The notes: generated by a model not told the origin, from the letters alone. A stretch of 64,000 bases of DNA from Methylotuvimicrobium sp. KM2 (GCF_038051925.1 NZ_CP150634.1:3852300-3916299); one strand, 5' to 3'; counted from the first letter of the stretch, positions 52,371 to 61,391 are shown. Program-made: numbers and translations.

Positions 52371-52465
52371 GCTATTTCCTATTAATAGACTCAACTATTA
52401 GACTTTTTCCGCGTTAACGATGCGAGCGCTAAAGTAGTGCCGCGTCTCAGCGCGCACAACGTTAG
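52371..52465. repeat. Orphan second copy of the alanine symporter 3' tail
   Basis: 95 bp, about 86% identical to 52554-52649, the last 31 codons of the symporter gene. On the minus strand it still reads VVRAETRHYFSARIVNAE against VVRVETRRYFSARIVNAE, with several silent changes. Between the copies lies the 82-bp element 52469-52550 with three extra bases on each side. Confidence 0.85.
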
Positions 52466-52468
52466 CTC

Positions 52469-52550
52469 GTAGCCCGTATGCAACGCAGTGTAATACGGGA
52501 ATGGCGTGGCTTCGAACGTCCCGGATTGCGCTGCGCTCCATCTGGGCTAC
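52469..52550. repeat. 82-bp GTAGCCCG element, inverted copy
   Basis: Reverse-oriented relative of 30488-30569 and 38144-38225. It sits exactly between the two copies of the symporter tail. Confidence 0.82.
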
Positions 52551-52554
52551 ACTG

Positions 52555-53928
52555 CTATTTCCTATCGAAAGACTCAACTTTTAGAGTGTTTTCCGCGTTA
52601 ACGATGCGTGCGCTAAAATAGCGCCGCGTCTCCACGCGCACAACCTTAGAGAGCAACAACAGCCCTATCAGATTAGGCATGGCCATCAAGCCATTCATCA
52701 GGTCCGAGAAATTCCACACCAATTCCAGCTGCATCGTCGCGCCGATCACGATAACGGCAACGAAGACAACGCGATAAAGCACGATAACTCGCGTGCCGAG
52801 CAAATATTCGACGGCTTTTTCGCCGTAATAGCTCCAACCGATCAAGGTCGAAAATGCGAACAATACTGTCGCCAGTGCGACGACCAGCGTACCGGCGCTA
52901 CCCAGCGTCTCGGCAAAACTCAAGCTAGTTAGAACCCCGGCACTAACGCCTTCGGTCCACGGTGTCGCGGTTAAAATAACCAGCGAGGTGATCGTGCACA
53001 CCAACAAGGTATCGATGAAGGTCTGCGTCATCGATACCAGCGCTTGCTTGACCGGATCGCAAGTCCGCGCGGCCGCGGCGGCTATCGGTGCCGACCCGAG
53101 CCCCGATTCGTTGGAAAACACCCCGCGAGCCACACCGAAGCGGATAGCGGAGGCGATAGTTGCGCCGGCAAACCCACCACCCGCCGCGACCGGGTTGAAG
53201 GCATGATAAAAAATCAGCCGCAATGCTTCAGGCACTTGACTGGCGTTGATCGCGATAACGGTCAACGCGGCGCCGATATAAAGCACGATCATGAACGGCA
53301 CCAGCATCGAGGTAAATCGACCGATGGAACGAATGCCGCCTATCAGCACGAAGCCGGTCAACGACATCAATACAATACCGGTCGCCCAGGTTTCGACGCC
53401 GAAGACATTATCGAGCATGACCGCGACTGAATTGGCTTGAGTCATGTTGCCGATGCCGAAAGCCGCGCCGGCCGTGAACACCGCAAACAGCCAGCCCAGC
53501 CAAGGCAATCCAGCGCCCTTTGCAATGTAATACATCGGGCCGCCGCGCATGCCATACTTACCTTGTTCGCGGTATTTAACCGCCAATACCGCTTCGGCAT
53601 ACTTGGTCACCATGCCGACGATGCCGGTCATCCACATCCAAAAGACCGCGCCGGGTCCACCTAGCGTAATCGCTGTTGCCACGCCGACGATATTGCCGAT
53701 ACCGACCGTAGCCGCCAGCGCCGTGGTCAACGCGGCAAAATGACTGATATCGCCGTCGCCCTGATGATCCTTATCGAAAATCAGCTTTAACGCGTGGCCG
53801 AGCGCCCAAAATTGCAAGCCGCGCAACAGAATCGTCAAATACAATCCGGTACCGACCAGTAAAATAAGCATCGGCGCGCCCCAGACCCAGCCCGACAAAG
53901 TCCCAATAACATTTTCGAAAGTTTCCAT
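52555..53928 (-). CDS. Sodium:alanine/glycine symporter (AgcS family)
   Basis: Polytopic amino-acid transporter of the AGCS family. About eleven membrane segments; signature GPGAVFWMWMTGIVGMVTKYAEA and FSNESGLGSAPIAAAAA with GTRVIVLYRVVF-type loops. Takes up alanine or glycine with sodium. 457 aa. Monocistronic. Its C-terminal coding end is duplicated downstream of the stop with a repeat between the copies. Confidence 0.93.
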   Translation of the reverse strand: METFENVIGTLSGWVWGAPMLILLVGTGLYLTILLRGLQFWALGHALKLIFDKDHQGDGDISHFAALTTALAATVGIGNIVGVATAITLGGPGAVFWMWMTGIVGMVTKYAEAVLAVKYREQGKYGMRGGPMYYIAKGAGLPWLGWLFAVFTAGAAFGIGNMTQANSVAVMLDNVFGVETWATGIVLMSLTGFVLIGGIRSIGRFTSMLVPFMIVLYIGAALTVIAINASQVPEALRLIFYHAFNPVAAGGGFAGATIASAIRFGVARGVFSNESGLGSAPIAAAAARTCDPVKQALVSMTQTFIDTLLVCTITSLVILTATPWTEGVSAGVLTSLSFAETLGSAGTLVVALATVLFAFSTLIGWSYYGEKAVEYLLGTRVIVLYRVVFVAVIVIGATMQLELVWNFSDLMNGLMAMPNLIGLLLLSKVVRVETRRYFSARIVNAENTLKVESFDRK

Positions 53929-53954
53929 GGATATTCTCGTAATTGGTATTCGAC

Positions 53955-54431
53955 TTAGTTTGTGTCGAAGCTATATTTATTTTGGAACGCGGCAAAGAGC
54001 TTATGGAGCAAATCCTTTTCGCTCTCAACGATACGGCCTCGCAAGGCATAGGGGTACTGTGTCGTGCAAGCGGCGGCGATATCCAGGCAATATTTCAGAA
54101 TGCTTCGGTTTCTCTCGGAATCGGTCGATGACGCAGCATCGAGGGTTAATTCGCTCAACGCGTCAAGCAGTCTTTCCGGCGGTCGTTGATGTGCGAAGCG
54201 TTCTAAAAAATCATTGGCATCATCGACCGTTACCAAAGGAATCCCCGCCGCACGGTCAAGATGCGCGATGTGCTCGATCGTAAATTGATACAACAATGCC
54301 AGCTCGGCCGGTTGATTTTCGCCGTCGGCCCATATCATTTCGATTAACGGGATAAGATCCAGGAAATAGTAATCTGAAGGTTTAAGCTCGAACTCTTTTG
54401 CTAATAATTCAAAGGTATTTTGTTTGTCCAT
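53955..54431 (-). CDS. TerB-like helical protein of unknown function
   Basis: All-helical 158-aa cytoplasmic protein. The segment LDLIPLIEMIWADGENQPAELALLYQF matches the acidic helix pair of TerB-like proteins (WADG-x-x-x-x-E), which can bind metals, but similarity is weak beyond it. I start it at ATG 54431 (MDKQNTFEL); the frame is open to 54512. 26 nt upstream of the symporter gene on the same strand, so probably its operon partner. Function unknown. Confidence 0.65.
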   Translation of the reverse strand: MDKQNTFELLAKEFELKPSDYYFLDLIPLIEMIWADGENQPAELALLYQFTIEHIAHLDRAAGIPLVTVDDANDFLERFAHQRPPERLLDALSELTLDAASSTDSERNRSILKYCLDIAAACTTQYPYALRGRIVESEKDLLHKLFAAFQNKYSFDTN

Positions 54432-54551
54432 ACTCTTCACATCGGCAAATGACAACACAATCCAAATATTAAGTTTATCCGATTTTTCCGACTGACTTTC
54501 TTTTAAATGCAACCGTCATGAGATGACGCTTTTGATCCCAAACAAAAAATT

Positions 54552-54850
54552 GATCCCTCGGCAGGATGGGGTTTATAACCCATACGCATCAAGATAAGGA
54601 TGTCGCCCTCCGCAGGACGGGGTTTATAGCCCCGTCCTAAACGTTTTGACCGTGGCTAAAGCAATCCGAAATGTTTAGGCAACACTAAAACGTTGGGGGC
54701 GGGTTAAATAACCCGCCCCGCAAAGAGATGTGTATAAAGGCGAGAACTGGAACTTGGGAAACTCGGCAGGACGGGGTTTTGCAACCCCGTCCTGAATGCT
54801 TTGACCGTGGCTAAAGCAATCCAAAATGTTGAAGCAAAACTAAAACATGG
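54552..54850. repeat. Three GGCAGGACGGGG hairpin repeats
   Basis: Hairpin units built on GGACGGGG/CCCCGTCC with a TAAACGTTTTGACCG-like tail at about 54558, 54615 and 54763, plus a GGGCGGGTT/AACCCGCCC stem at about 54696-54720. Same family as 30381, 30584, 38105 and 41150. No gene is visible between the TerB-like gene and cspA. Confidence 0.7.
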
Positions 54851-54923
54851 AAAAATTCATAGTTTCTCGGTTTCGTACTCCACATAACTAGACCGCAAGA
54901 TACGCAGCATTATTTCAGGCATA

Positions 54924-54960
54924 AAAAAACCCGCGCCCAATTCATGGGCGCGGGTTTTTT
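54924..54960. terminator. Bidirectional rho-independent terminator of the cold-shock gene
   Basis: A-run, CCCGCGCCCA, a 5-nt loop, TGGGCGCGGG, T-run: a 10-bp GC-rich stem with U-tracts on both strands, 9 nt past the csp stop. The best terminator in the window. Confidence 0.93.
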
Positions 54961-54968
54961 AAATCGGT

Positions 54969-55190
54969 TTAGATAACCGTGACTTCTTCGGCTTGCGGTC
55001 CTTTTGGGCCACGAGTAATTTTAAACTGAACGTGCTGGCCTTCATCCAGTGATTTGTAGCTGCTGGTGCCGCTCAGGATATTCCGGAAATGAACGAAAAC
55101 GTCCGGACCTTGTTGTTGTTCGATAAAACCGAAACCTTTATCTGAATTAAACCATTTAACGGTGCCGGTAGTCATTGCTGCAGTATTCAT
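54969..55190 (-). CDS. Cold-shock protein (CspA family)
   Basis: Single-stranded nucleic-acid-binding OB-fold protein. RNP1 KGFGFIE and RNP2 VFVHF, with [13 protein letters not shown]. 73 aa including a four-residue extension before [14 protein letters not shown] stands 5 nt before ATG 55190, supporting the longer start. Long upstream leader, as in cold-inducible csp genes, but I cannot show a cold-shock box. Followed by a strong terminator. Confidence 0.96.
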   Translation of the reverse strand: MNTAAMTTGTVKWFNSDKGFGFIEQQQGPDVFVHFRNILSGTSSYKSLDEGQHVQFKITRGPKGPQAEEVTVI

Positions 55191-55399
55191 AGTAAGTCCT
55201 ATAAAATTTTAAATTAAAAGCCTTAAGAAAGGCGGGTAAAGCTGATAACGATGGAATTACTATATGAAAAACAGGACGAATAACTACTAAGACATCGAAA
55301 TGGTAAACAAAGGTAAATCTAGTTTTCTAGCTGGAGCTCATTGTAGGCCTATTATTAGTATTGTCAATTTAATTCTGGAAAATCCGTCGATTAATTCTG

Positions 55400-55669
55400 T
55401 TTCCCAAGGTTCTTTGCTCGTTGTTATACATAAGCCAAAAATTACCCTTTTACAATCATTAAGCAATGAGACCTCGATACCATTTATTATCACTTAACAC
55501 TCGCGAATCCCCCTCACCTAACGCTAGGTGATCCGCGTAGGGTACGCTGTGCGTACCATGGAAACCCCGCAATGTTCATTTCATGTGTCAACCGAACCGC
55601 TAGGGCACGGCTTTGGTACGCGCAGCGTACCCTACAATTTATGTATAACGATGAGCGCAAAGCGGGGGC
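55400..55669. mobile_element. Relative of the 308-bp TIR element with a different interior
   Basis: Inverted ends GTTATACATAAG and CTTATGTATAAC-like (ATTTATGTATAACGATGAGCG), and the first 80 bp match 61449-61530. The interior is replaced by a CACCTAACGC hairpin and the GTACGC arm pair (55537-55636). Apparent small frames here are not genes. Confidence 0.7.
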
Positions 55670-55683
55670 TTGACCGATTTAAC

Positions 55684-57096
55684 TCAACGATCCGCCAACG
55701 TCGAAATTGTCGGCAACTGAACGCCTTGACGCTGACGGAATCCAATCAACGGTGTGATGCCTTTCGACAACAAAACATTGACTTGAGTCTCGTTCAACAA
55801 TGTTTCGGTGCCGGGCTGCAAAACCGGCTCATCATCCAAGGTATAACTAAATACCGGCACATCGCTCATCAATACTACATTGTCCGTACTGTCTTCTTCA
55901 GTCATTCTTATCAGCGCACGAGCGCATAACAGGGCTGGATTTCCCCATAACAGTTCATTCCGAACGGGAACCTCCGAACACTCTTCAAAAGCCAATGTTT
56001 CGATCGGGTCAAGCTTCAATCCGTAGGGTAATCTCAATAAGTAGCGAGGATATGCCAACACCACGCTATCGGCATTAATCTCGCTACGGTATCGAGCCCA
56101 ATCGCCGTCTTTTTGAGATTCGCCAAAGATAGCGCTATCGATCAATGACTGGTCTGCAGCGCCCAGAAAACAACCGCCGCAAGCTCTTGCCGAAGCACTC
56201 AAAAACTTAAGCAATTCAGCATCTTCAACACTGCCGGTAAAGCTAAAATCGCTAATCAACAATACATCCCGCTCTTCGTCGTCCAATTGAACATGCGCCA
56301 ATAAGCGCTCTTTAAACTCGCTGCCCCCTTCATGTACAGCGGCCATTAATTCGGCTTGGCTAATATCGACTAAAAAGAAGCGCTGTTCGTCCGCGTATTC
56401 TTCATTGACTAATGCTTCGGTGGCTCGCCAAAGGGACTCGAGGCTTTTAAAATCCTGACGGTGCAGCAGGGTTCGCAAAAATTGGCTGATTGTCCCATCG
56501 ATCACATCAATCAAAGCCTGATACTGCGGCTCGATATCCTGGACAATATAGGGCGACACGACGCGCTCGATCAATTTCTCAACTGTATCGTCTTGACCGG
56601 CCTTAGGCTCCGGCGCCTTGCCCAACAAACGTTGCAAGATATCCGCTTCCCTCTCGACATCGGCTTGCTGCGTTTGGGCCGAGAGGTTTTCATTGGGGGC
56701 GATTGGAATGAACGATTGAATTTTCGCCGCAGCCTGCGCCGCCGTTTTCGGATTACTCAACGCTTTTTTTAATTCCAGCAAGTCGGCCAAAATTCGGATT
56801 TTGTTAAACCAGGCATCCGGATGAAAGTCTACTATCGATTCGAAATGCAATGTCAAACCCGCGTCGAGATTGAGCGACGGCCTGATTTGAGTCATGACCT
56901 GATCAAAAGTATCGCTATCAATTCTTTGAATATTGCGTTGACTCAACGCGGAATTGCTCCGTCCGGAAAAATCCCCCAACACATAAATTCGATAGGCGTT
57001 AGCGCGCGCTTTTTTAGATGCTATGCCCCGAGTATTAAATCCCATCGTCAAATCAATTCTTCCCGGCATACTTAATTCTCCCAATCCGATCGACAA
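55684..57096 (-). CDS. Orphan TssB-TssC-like contractile-sheath fusion
   Basis: 470 aa joining two type VI secretion sheath domains. Residues 1-115 resemble TssB (YRIYVLGDFSGRSN, FESIVDFHPDAW). From about 190 it resembles TssC (DVIDGTISQFLRTLLHRQDFKSLESLWRATEALV, then DFSFTG and LLWGNPALLCARALI). Between them is a variable linker (about 120-185). No other type VI gene (tssA, E, F, G, hcp, clpV) is in the window and the gene is flanked by repeats. In normal systems TssB and TssC are separate genes. Start could be ATG 57096 or ATG 57069 (MPGRIDLT). Confidence 0.85.
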   Translation of the reverse strand: MSIGLGELSMPGRIDLTMGFNTRGIASKKARANAYRIYVLGDFSGRSNSALSQRNIQRIDSDTFDQVMTQIRPSLNLDAGLTLHFESIVDFHPDAWFNKIRILADLLELKKALSNPKTAAQAAAKIQSFIPIAPNENLSAQTQQADVEREADILQRLLGKAPEPKAGQDDTVEKLIERVVSPYIVQDIEPQYQALIDVIDGTISQFLRTLLHRQDFKSLESLWRATEALVNEEYADEQRFFLVDISQAELMAAVHEGGSEFKERLLAHVQLDDEERDVLLISDFSFTGSVEDAELLKFLSASARACGGCFLGAADQSLIDSAIFGESQKDGDWARYRSEINADSVVLAYPRYLLRLPYGLKLDPIETLAFEECSEVPVRNELLWGNPALLCARALIRMTEEDSTDNVVLMSDVPVFSYTLDDEPVLQPGTETLLNETQVNVLLSKGITPLIGFRQRQGVQLPTISTLADR

Positions 57097-57244
57097 ATCC
57101 GGACAGTAGCAGACACGATTTCATCAGACAAGTAATGAAGACACTTTAAATGCTTTGCCTCCTGTCGGCTGCCCATCGGAACCGGAGTTGAAATCGGCAA
57201 GTTAGAGCTTCCGAGCCCTGCATTCCCAATCTGGAGAGACTGTT
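57097..57244. other. Upstream region of the sheath-fusion gene
   Basis: About 150 bp with no gene or clear repeat; may contain the promoter. Confidence 0.3.
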
Positions 57245-57595
57245 AAAGTATTGGCGAATACATTGCAAATAAATTTATTTACCATGAAGAACATGAAGGT
57301 AATGAAGGAAAAAACCAACGAACTAATTTTTCATGCTCTTCATGGTTAATAGCGTAGGTCGCGTTAGCGCTAGCGTAACCCGACCTACCCGACTGCGAAA
57401 GCATTGGCGAATACATTGCGAATAAACTTATTTACCATGAAGAACATGAAGGTAATGAAGGAAAAAGCAAAAAACCAACGAACTAATTCTTCATGCTCTT
57501 CATGGTTAATAGAGTAGGTCGGGTTAGCGCTAGCGTAACCCGACATTTTGTCTATCGATAAGTCGGGTTACGGCTCCGCCTAACCCGACCTACCC
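57245..57595. repeat. Tandem duplication of a CATGAAG plus GTCGGGTTA repeat
   Basis: Two head-to-tail copies of about 153 bp (57245-57397, 57398-57550 onward). Each has inverted CATGAAG arms and a GGTTAGCGCTAGCGTAACC palindrome. The second copy has extra GTCGGGTTA arms to 57595. Third member of the CATGAAG family, after 1583 and 25478. Confidence 0.8.
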
Positions 57596-57625
57596 GACTA
57601 CGTCTGTATCACGGCATTAAACAGC

Positions 57626-57690
57626 GTAGCTCCTCCTGGACGTTCGAAGCCACGCCATTCCCGTATTCCGCTACGTTGCATACGGGCTAC
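57626..57690. repeat. 82-bp GTAGCCCGG element, deleted copy
   Basis: Matches 30488-30569 from ACGTTCGAAGCCACGCC to CGGGCTAC but with 17 bp missing near the left end. It abuts the tandem repeats. Confidence 0.7.
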
Positions 57691-57732
57691 ATGCTGTTTC
57701 CCAAGCTGGAAACGTTGTGAAAGTATTCGATA

Positions 57733-57893
57733 TACTTCGCACGGTCATGTTTTCGGCTTTTATGGCAATGCTATTTTGTTCGGTAGCAAGGCGCGAAAAC
57801 AGGCGCATAGCAAGCTATGTAACTGTTTTCGCAACGCAGCTACCGGACAAAAGAGCGCGCCAGCTTACCAGAAAATGTGGCCGTGCGAAGTAC
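57733..57893. repeat. 161-bp imperfect palindrome
   Basis: Outer arms TACTTCGCACGG/CCGTGCGAAGTA, middle arms GCGCGAAAACAG/CTGTTTTCGC and GTTCGGTAGC/GCTACCGGAC, and a central stem CATAGC/GCTATG. Arms pair along most of 70 bp each. No translated gene: the short plus-strand frame through it is chance. Confidence 0.75.
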
Positions 57894-57934
57894 ATGCAGC
57901 ATCACCCTAATTCACGCCGCTCCTACATCCCGGC

Positions 57935-58894
57935 TTATAGTTTCCGGTAAAGCTTTTTGGCCAGTTCGACGCGTTCTACGGCCGTTTCGGGAATTTTTTT
58001 TAGCTTCTCGACGGCTTCCAAACGGGGTAAAAGTCCTTTTTTGTTGGCTAATTGAATGCTTAACCCGGGACGAGCGTTGATTTCGAGCATCAGCGGACCG
58101 AGCTTCGAATCCAATACGATATCGACGCCGATATAACCGAGCGAAACCAGCTCCTTGCAACCCGCCGACAACAGCAAGATTTCCTCCCAATTCGGCAAGC
58201 TTAGTCCTGTAATCGAATGTCCTGAATCAGGGTGCGCATCGATCATGTCGTTTTGCCATACGCCGGTCGTGGTGACGCCTTGTTCGATATCGATACCCAC
58301 ACCAATCGCGCCTTGATGTAGATTGGCCTTACCGTCGGAAAGCCGAGTCGGCAAACGCAACATCGACATCACCGGAACGCCCATGAAAATAATCGTCCTG
58401 ATGTCGGGAACGCCTTGATAGCTCACTCGATCGAAAACCGGATCAAAATCGACCCGGTATTCAATCAATGCGACATCCGGTTGCCCGCCCAAACTGTACA
58501 TGCCGCTCAGTATATTGGATATGTGATGACCGATTTCCTCTTCGGTCAACAAGGTGCCGTTCAGTTTGCGATAACAATTCTTGCTGCGACCATTGACAAC
58601 GATAATCCCTTCGCCTCCGCTGCCATGCGCAGGCTTGATTGCAAACTCGTCGTAGTTTTTGAGCTTTTCGGCTAAATCGGCAATTTGATATTCCGCTTCA
58701 ATGACCGCATAGAGTTCGGGGACGGCAATGCCTGAAGCTTGTGCGAGCTTTTTAGTTCGCAGCTTATCGTCGACCAACGGATAATATTTACGCGGATTGT
58801 AACGCAGTATGTAGTCGCCATTACGCTGATTCATCCCCAATAAACCGACATCTCTTAGCCGTTTCGAGGGGCGCAAATAATTTTTCCAAGACAT
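57935..58894 (-). CDS. RimK-like ATP-grasp ligase
   Basis: ATP-grasp enzyme of the alpha-L-glutamate ligase-like group. Visible are NQRNGDYILRYNPRKYYPLVDDK near the start, the ATP-binding FAIKPAHGSGGEGIIVV loop, EYRVDFDPVF, and the metal-binding end PLMLEINARPGLSIQLAN. 319 aa. Last gene of a three-gene operon with a UUP1 membrane protein (4 nt upstream) and a retropepsin-like protein. ATP-grasp ligases join a carboxylate to an amine; the substrate here is unknown. Confidence 0.88.
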   Translation of the reverse strand: MSWKNYLRPSKRLRDVGLLGMNQRNGDYILRYNPRKYYPLVDDKLRTKKLAQASGIAVPELYAVIEAEYQIADLAEKLKNYDEFAIKPAHGSGGEGIIVVNGRSKNCYRKLNGTLLTEEEIGHHISNILSGMYSLGGQPDVALIEYRVDFDPVFDRVSYQGVPDIRTIIFMGVPVMSMLRLPTRLSDGKANLHQGAIGVGIDIEQGVTTTGVWQNDMIDAHPDSGHSITGLSLPNWEEILLLSAGCKELVSLGYIGVDIVLDSKLGPLMLEINARPGLSIQLANKKGLLPRLEAVEKLKKIPETAVERVELAKKLYRKL

Positions 58895-58898
58895 GCGG

Positions 58899-60419
58899 CT
58901 ATCCTTTTATGACGGAACGAAACCGCCACAACTCAGTTAAGCGATAGCCGGTATAGCGACCTAACAGTAAGGTGAACGCCAAAAATGTCAATAACAATTC
59001 GGGAAATACAAAAATAAGATGCTCGAGTACGGGATGCGACATCAGCAAATAACCGATCGATGCAATGAATAAACTACCGATGCACTGTTGCAGCGCCTCC
59101 GAAGGTCCGTGCTCTTCCCAAACCAAGGACATTCGTTCAATCGTCATCGAAATGATGACCATCGGGAACAAGGCTACGGATAATCCGCGATCGATGCCCA
59201 TTTTATGACTCATCAAGCTTAGCAACGTCATCAATATCACAACGATGATCAGCACACTCGCGAGCCTCGGCACCAGCAGCAAACGCAAATACTCCAAATA
59301 AAAACGCAGCATCAAACCGAATGCGATGAGCAAACCAAATAAAAAAAGCCCCCAAGATAAGCCGGTCTCTCGAAACGCCATCCCGATCAAAATCGGCATG
59401 AACGTACCGAATGTTTTAAAGCCGACGACATTTCTCAAAACAACGATCAACAAGGCGCCGATCGGCATCATCAATAAAATCCGGTAAACATTTTGTGTTT
59501 GAATCGGTAAATGGAATAGCGAGAACTCCATAATCGGCGAATCGATTTTACCGATTCGCTTCTGGGTTACCGCTGCCAATCCAAGCGACTGCTTATACAC
59601 CGAAAAGTCGATCTTTTCCGATCGTCCTCCTGTCACTTTAAGTAAGGGCGCGCTTCCGTAATACCAAATGATTGAATTTTCAGGAAAACCGGATGCCCCC
59701 GAATGCGGATCAAAGGTCAACCATTGTTCACCGTTATGCACCTGAAGCCAGGGCACCAGCTTACTGTGTCTTGCCCCATCCTTTAGCATCAGGATGTTAA
59801 CTTGACGAGTCGGAATCCTCGCCCCATGCAAAACATCGATCACTCGCTTCATCCACGCTTCGGGGCCGGCCGCGTCTTTTTTGATTATTTTGACATTGTC
59901 GTCGGGGCTTGGCGCATTCAACCTTCGCAACAACTCTTGAGTAAAGGATTTGATATCCGCCGATTTGCTTCTGACATCGTCCAACAATGCCGAAACGGCC
60001 GTCTGCAAGATTTCCGGATACTCGGGCTCTTCAGGATAAGGAACTTTCTTATCGGTAAAAGCTTCTTTTTCACCAGGAACGATTTGCATCCGGTAATACA
60101 ATGTCTGTTCGCCTGCCGGGCGCCGAACCGCCCACTGAGCGATTCGATTATGATTGACGCTTTCAAGGGTAAGACCGTATCGACCTGAAACAAAGTTTTC
60201 ATCCAAAAACATATATCCGGGGATTTGTTTCGGCAACATCAAATCGACTTTGGAAGGGCCGGGAGAAGGTTTATAGCTTACCTTGGCTTCCACAGCCCAA
60301 ATAATCTCATCCTCGACCGGCAACAAAGGCAGATTTAGCTCAGTAACTTTGTAATATGTGACCGCGACGCTCAACCCGACCAGGATAAACGCCAAAACAT
60401 TGACATGAAGGTTTTTCAA
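58899..60419 (-). CDS. UUP1-family inactive transglutaminase fused to seven membrane helices
   Basis: 506 aa. One N-terminal helix (about 7-25), a large periplasmic region with a transglutaminase-like fold (about 150-270, RIPTRQVNILMLKDGARHSKLVPWLQVHNGEQWLTFDPHSG; the catalytic Cys position is not evident), then about seven membrane helices (from about 310). Known from three-gene clusters with a retropepsin and an ATP-grasp protein. Probably organises a periplasmic/cytoplasmic modification pathway; the target is unknown. Confidence 0.85.
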   Translation of the reverse strand: MKNLHVNVLAFILVGLSVAVTYYKVTELNLPLLPVEDEIIWAVEAKVSYKPSPGPSKVDLMLPKQIPGYMFLDENFVSGRYGLTLESVNHNRIAQWAVRRPAGEQTLYYRMQIVPGEKEAFTDKKVPYPEEPEYPEILQTAVSALLDDVRSKSADIKSFTQELLRRLNAPSPDDNVKIIKKDAAGPEAWMKRVIDVLHGARIPTRQVNILMLKDGARHSKLVPWLQVHNGEQWLTFDPHSGASGFPENSIIWYYGSAPLLKVTGGRSEKIDFSVYKQSLGLAAVTQKRIGKIDSPIMEFSLFHLPIQTQNVYRILLMMPIGALLIVVLRNVVGFKTFGTFMPILIGMAFRETGLSWGLFLFGLLIAFGLMLRFYLEYLRLLLVPRLASVLIIVVILMTLLSLMSHKMGIDRGLSVALFPMVIISMTIERMSLVWEEHGPSEALQQCIGSLFIASIGYLLMSHPVLEHLIFVFPELLLTFLAFTLLLGRYTGYRLTELWRFRSVIKG

Positions 60420-60482
60420 AACGATTGCCGTATTAATTAATTGTTGTTATAGGGCCTGAGATCAGAAAGAAACGATACCGAT

Positions 60483-61049
60483 TTATTCTTCCACGACCGA
60501 CTCCGGAAAGCCTGGAGAGCAAATAATATTTTTTATTTTTTTCGAATATTTATGCGTCACGCCTGGATCGACAATGACCTTATTTTCCAAAAAGCGACGA
60601 CCTAGCAAGACCGGATAAATATAGTTGCCTCTGTCAGCCAATGTGAACTCCGTCTCGTAATAATTCGAATTCATACAAAACCCGAATTCCACAACGAAAC
60701 GTCTCGCCGATTCCAATTTATGTCTTTTAATTAGCGTTTCCCTGACAACAGGCAACTCTACAGTAGTCGCTTGAGCTTTTTTTTCCAAACCTTTCGGTAA
60801 TGTAAAACGAACCCAGCTTTGCCCGTCCCGCTCGAACTGTTCAACATTTTTAGCATGGATCGAAGAGGTTCTCGCACCGGTATCAAGCTTTGCTCGAAAC
60901 CGTATTTGTGCCGGAGATAGAATAATGTCTTCCACCCACCCTGCGATAATTTTTCGATCTTCATATGCGCTGGCTCGACCAAAAGGACTTAACATGACCA
61001 ACACAATGAAAAGGCTTATACTAACATTTCGTTTCATCATATTTTTCAT
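60483..61049 (-). CDS. RimB-like retropepsin (ATP-dependent zinc protease family)
   Basis: Secreted or periplasmic aspartic peptidase-like protein: signal peptide to about residue 28, then the active-site motif AKLDTGARTSSIHA (DTGA) and IYPVLLGRRFLENKVIVDPG. 188 aa. Its family is annotated as putative ATP-dependent zinc protease or RimB, from rim-type clusters, but the fold is of the retroviral-protease type. First gene of the operon with UUP1 and the ATP-grasp ligase; 63 nt separate it from the next gene. Confidence 0.85.
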   Translation of the reverse strand: MKNMMKRNVSISLFIVLVMLSPFGRASAYEDRKIIAGWVEDIILSPAQIRFRAKLDTGARTSSIHAKNVEQFERDGQSWVRFTLPKGLEKKAQATTVELPVVRETLIKRHKLESARRFVVEFGFCMNSNYYETEFTLADRGNYIYPVLLGRRFLENKVIVDPGVTHKYSKKIKNIICSPGFPESVVEE

Positions 61050-61215
61050 TAATAATCATATATTTAAATCACCCATAAAGAGGGACTGATGCAGCACAAT
61101 GTTTATAGCTTGTTATTTTATTCCCATGAAGGGAAGAGAATTGAGCGCTTTACGAACCGTCCTAATATCACAGATAAACTCAATAGATAAACCCAATGCA
61201 GTAATATACCTTTCG

Positions 61216-61391
61216 CACTTCAAATTTCGGCAGCGCCAGAGGAGGCGCCTGGGTGTCCGATCGATTTTTGCTCCTGCAAAATCGACATTCACGCCATCCA
61301 TGGCGCTCATAAAGGCTTTGCCTACATGGACTTATTCACGGCGTCCTTTAGCGGACACCCAGGCGCCGAATTTTGATCTACGACGGGTATA
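61216..61391. repeat. GGCGCC/GGTGTC terminal-inverted-repeat element, intact copy
   Basis: 15-bp perfect inverted arms GGCGCCTGGGTGTCC (61244-61258) and GGACACCCAGGCGCC (61353-61367), outer half-matching ends (CAAATTTCGGC, GAATTTTGATC). The interior has TATTCACGGCGTCCT uninterrupted, the site where the 65-bp element has entered the copy at 19827-20052. Confidence 0.8.

Noticed and set aside
55300..55497. 65-aa plus-strand frame downstream of the cold-shock promoter region
   Set aside because: It lies largely in the terminal-inverted-repeat element and has no ribosome site.
57717..57950. 77-aa plus-strand frame
   Set aside because: It runs through the 161-bp palindrome and into the end of the ATP-grasp gene; no family resemblance.
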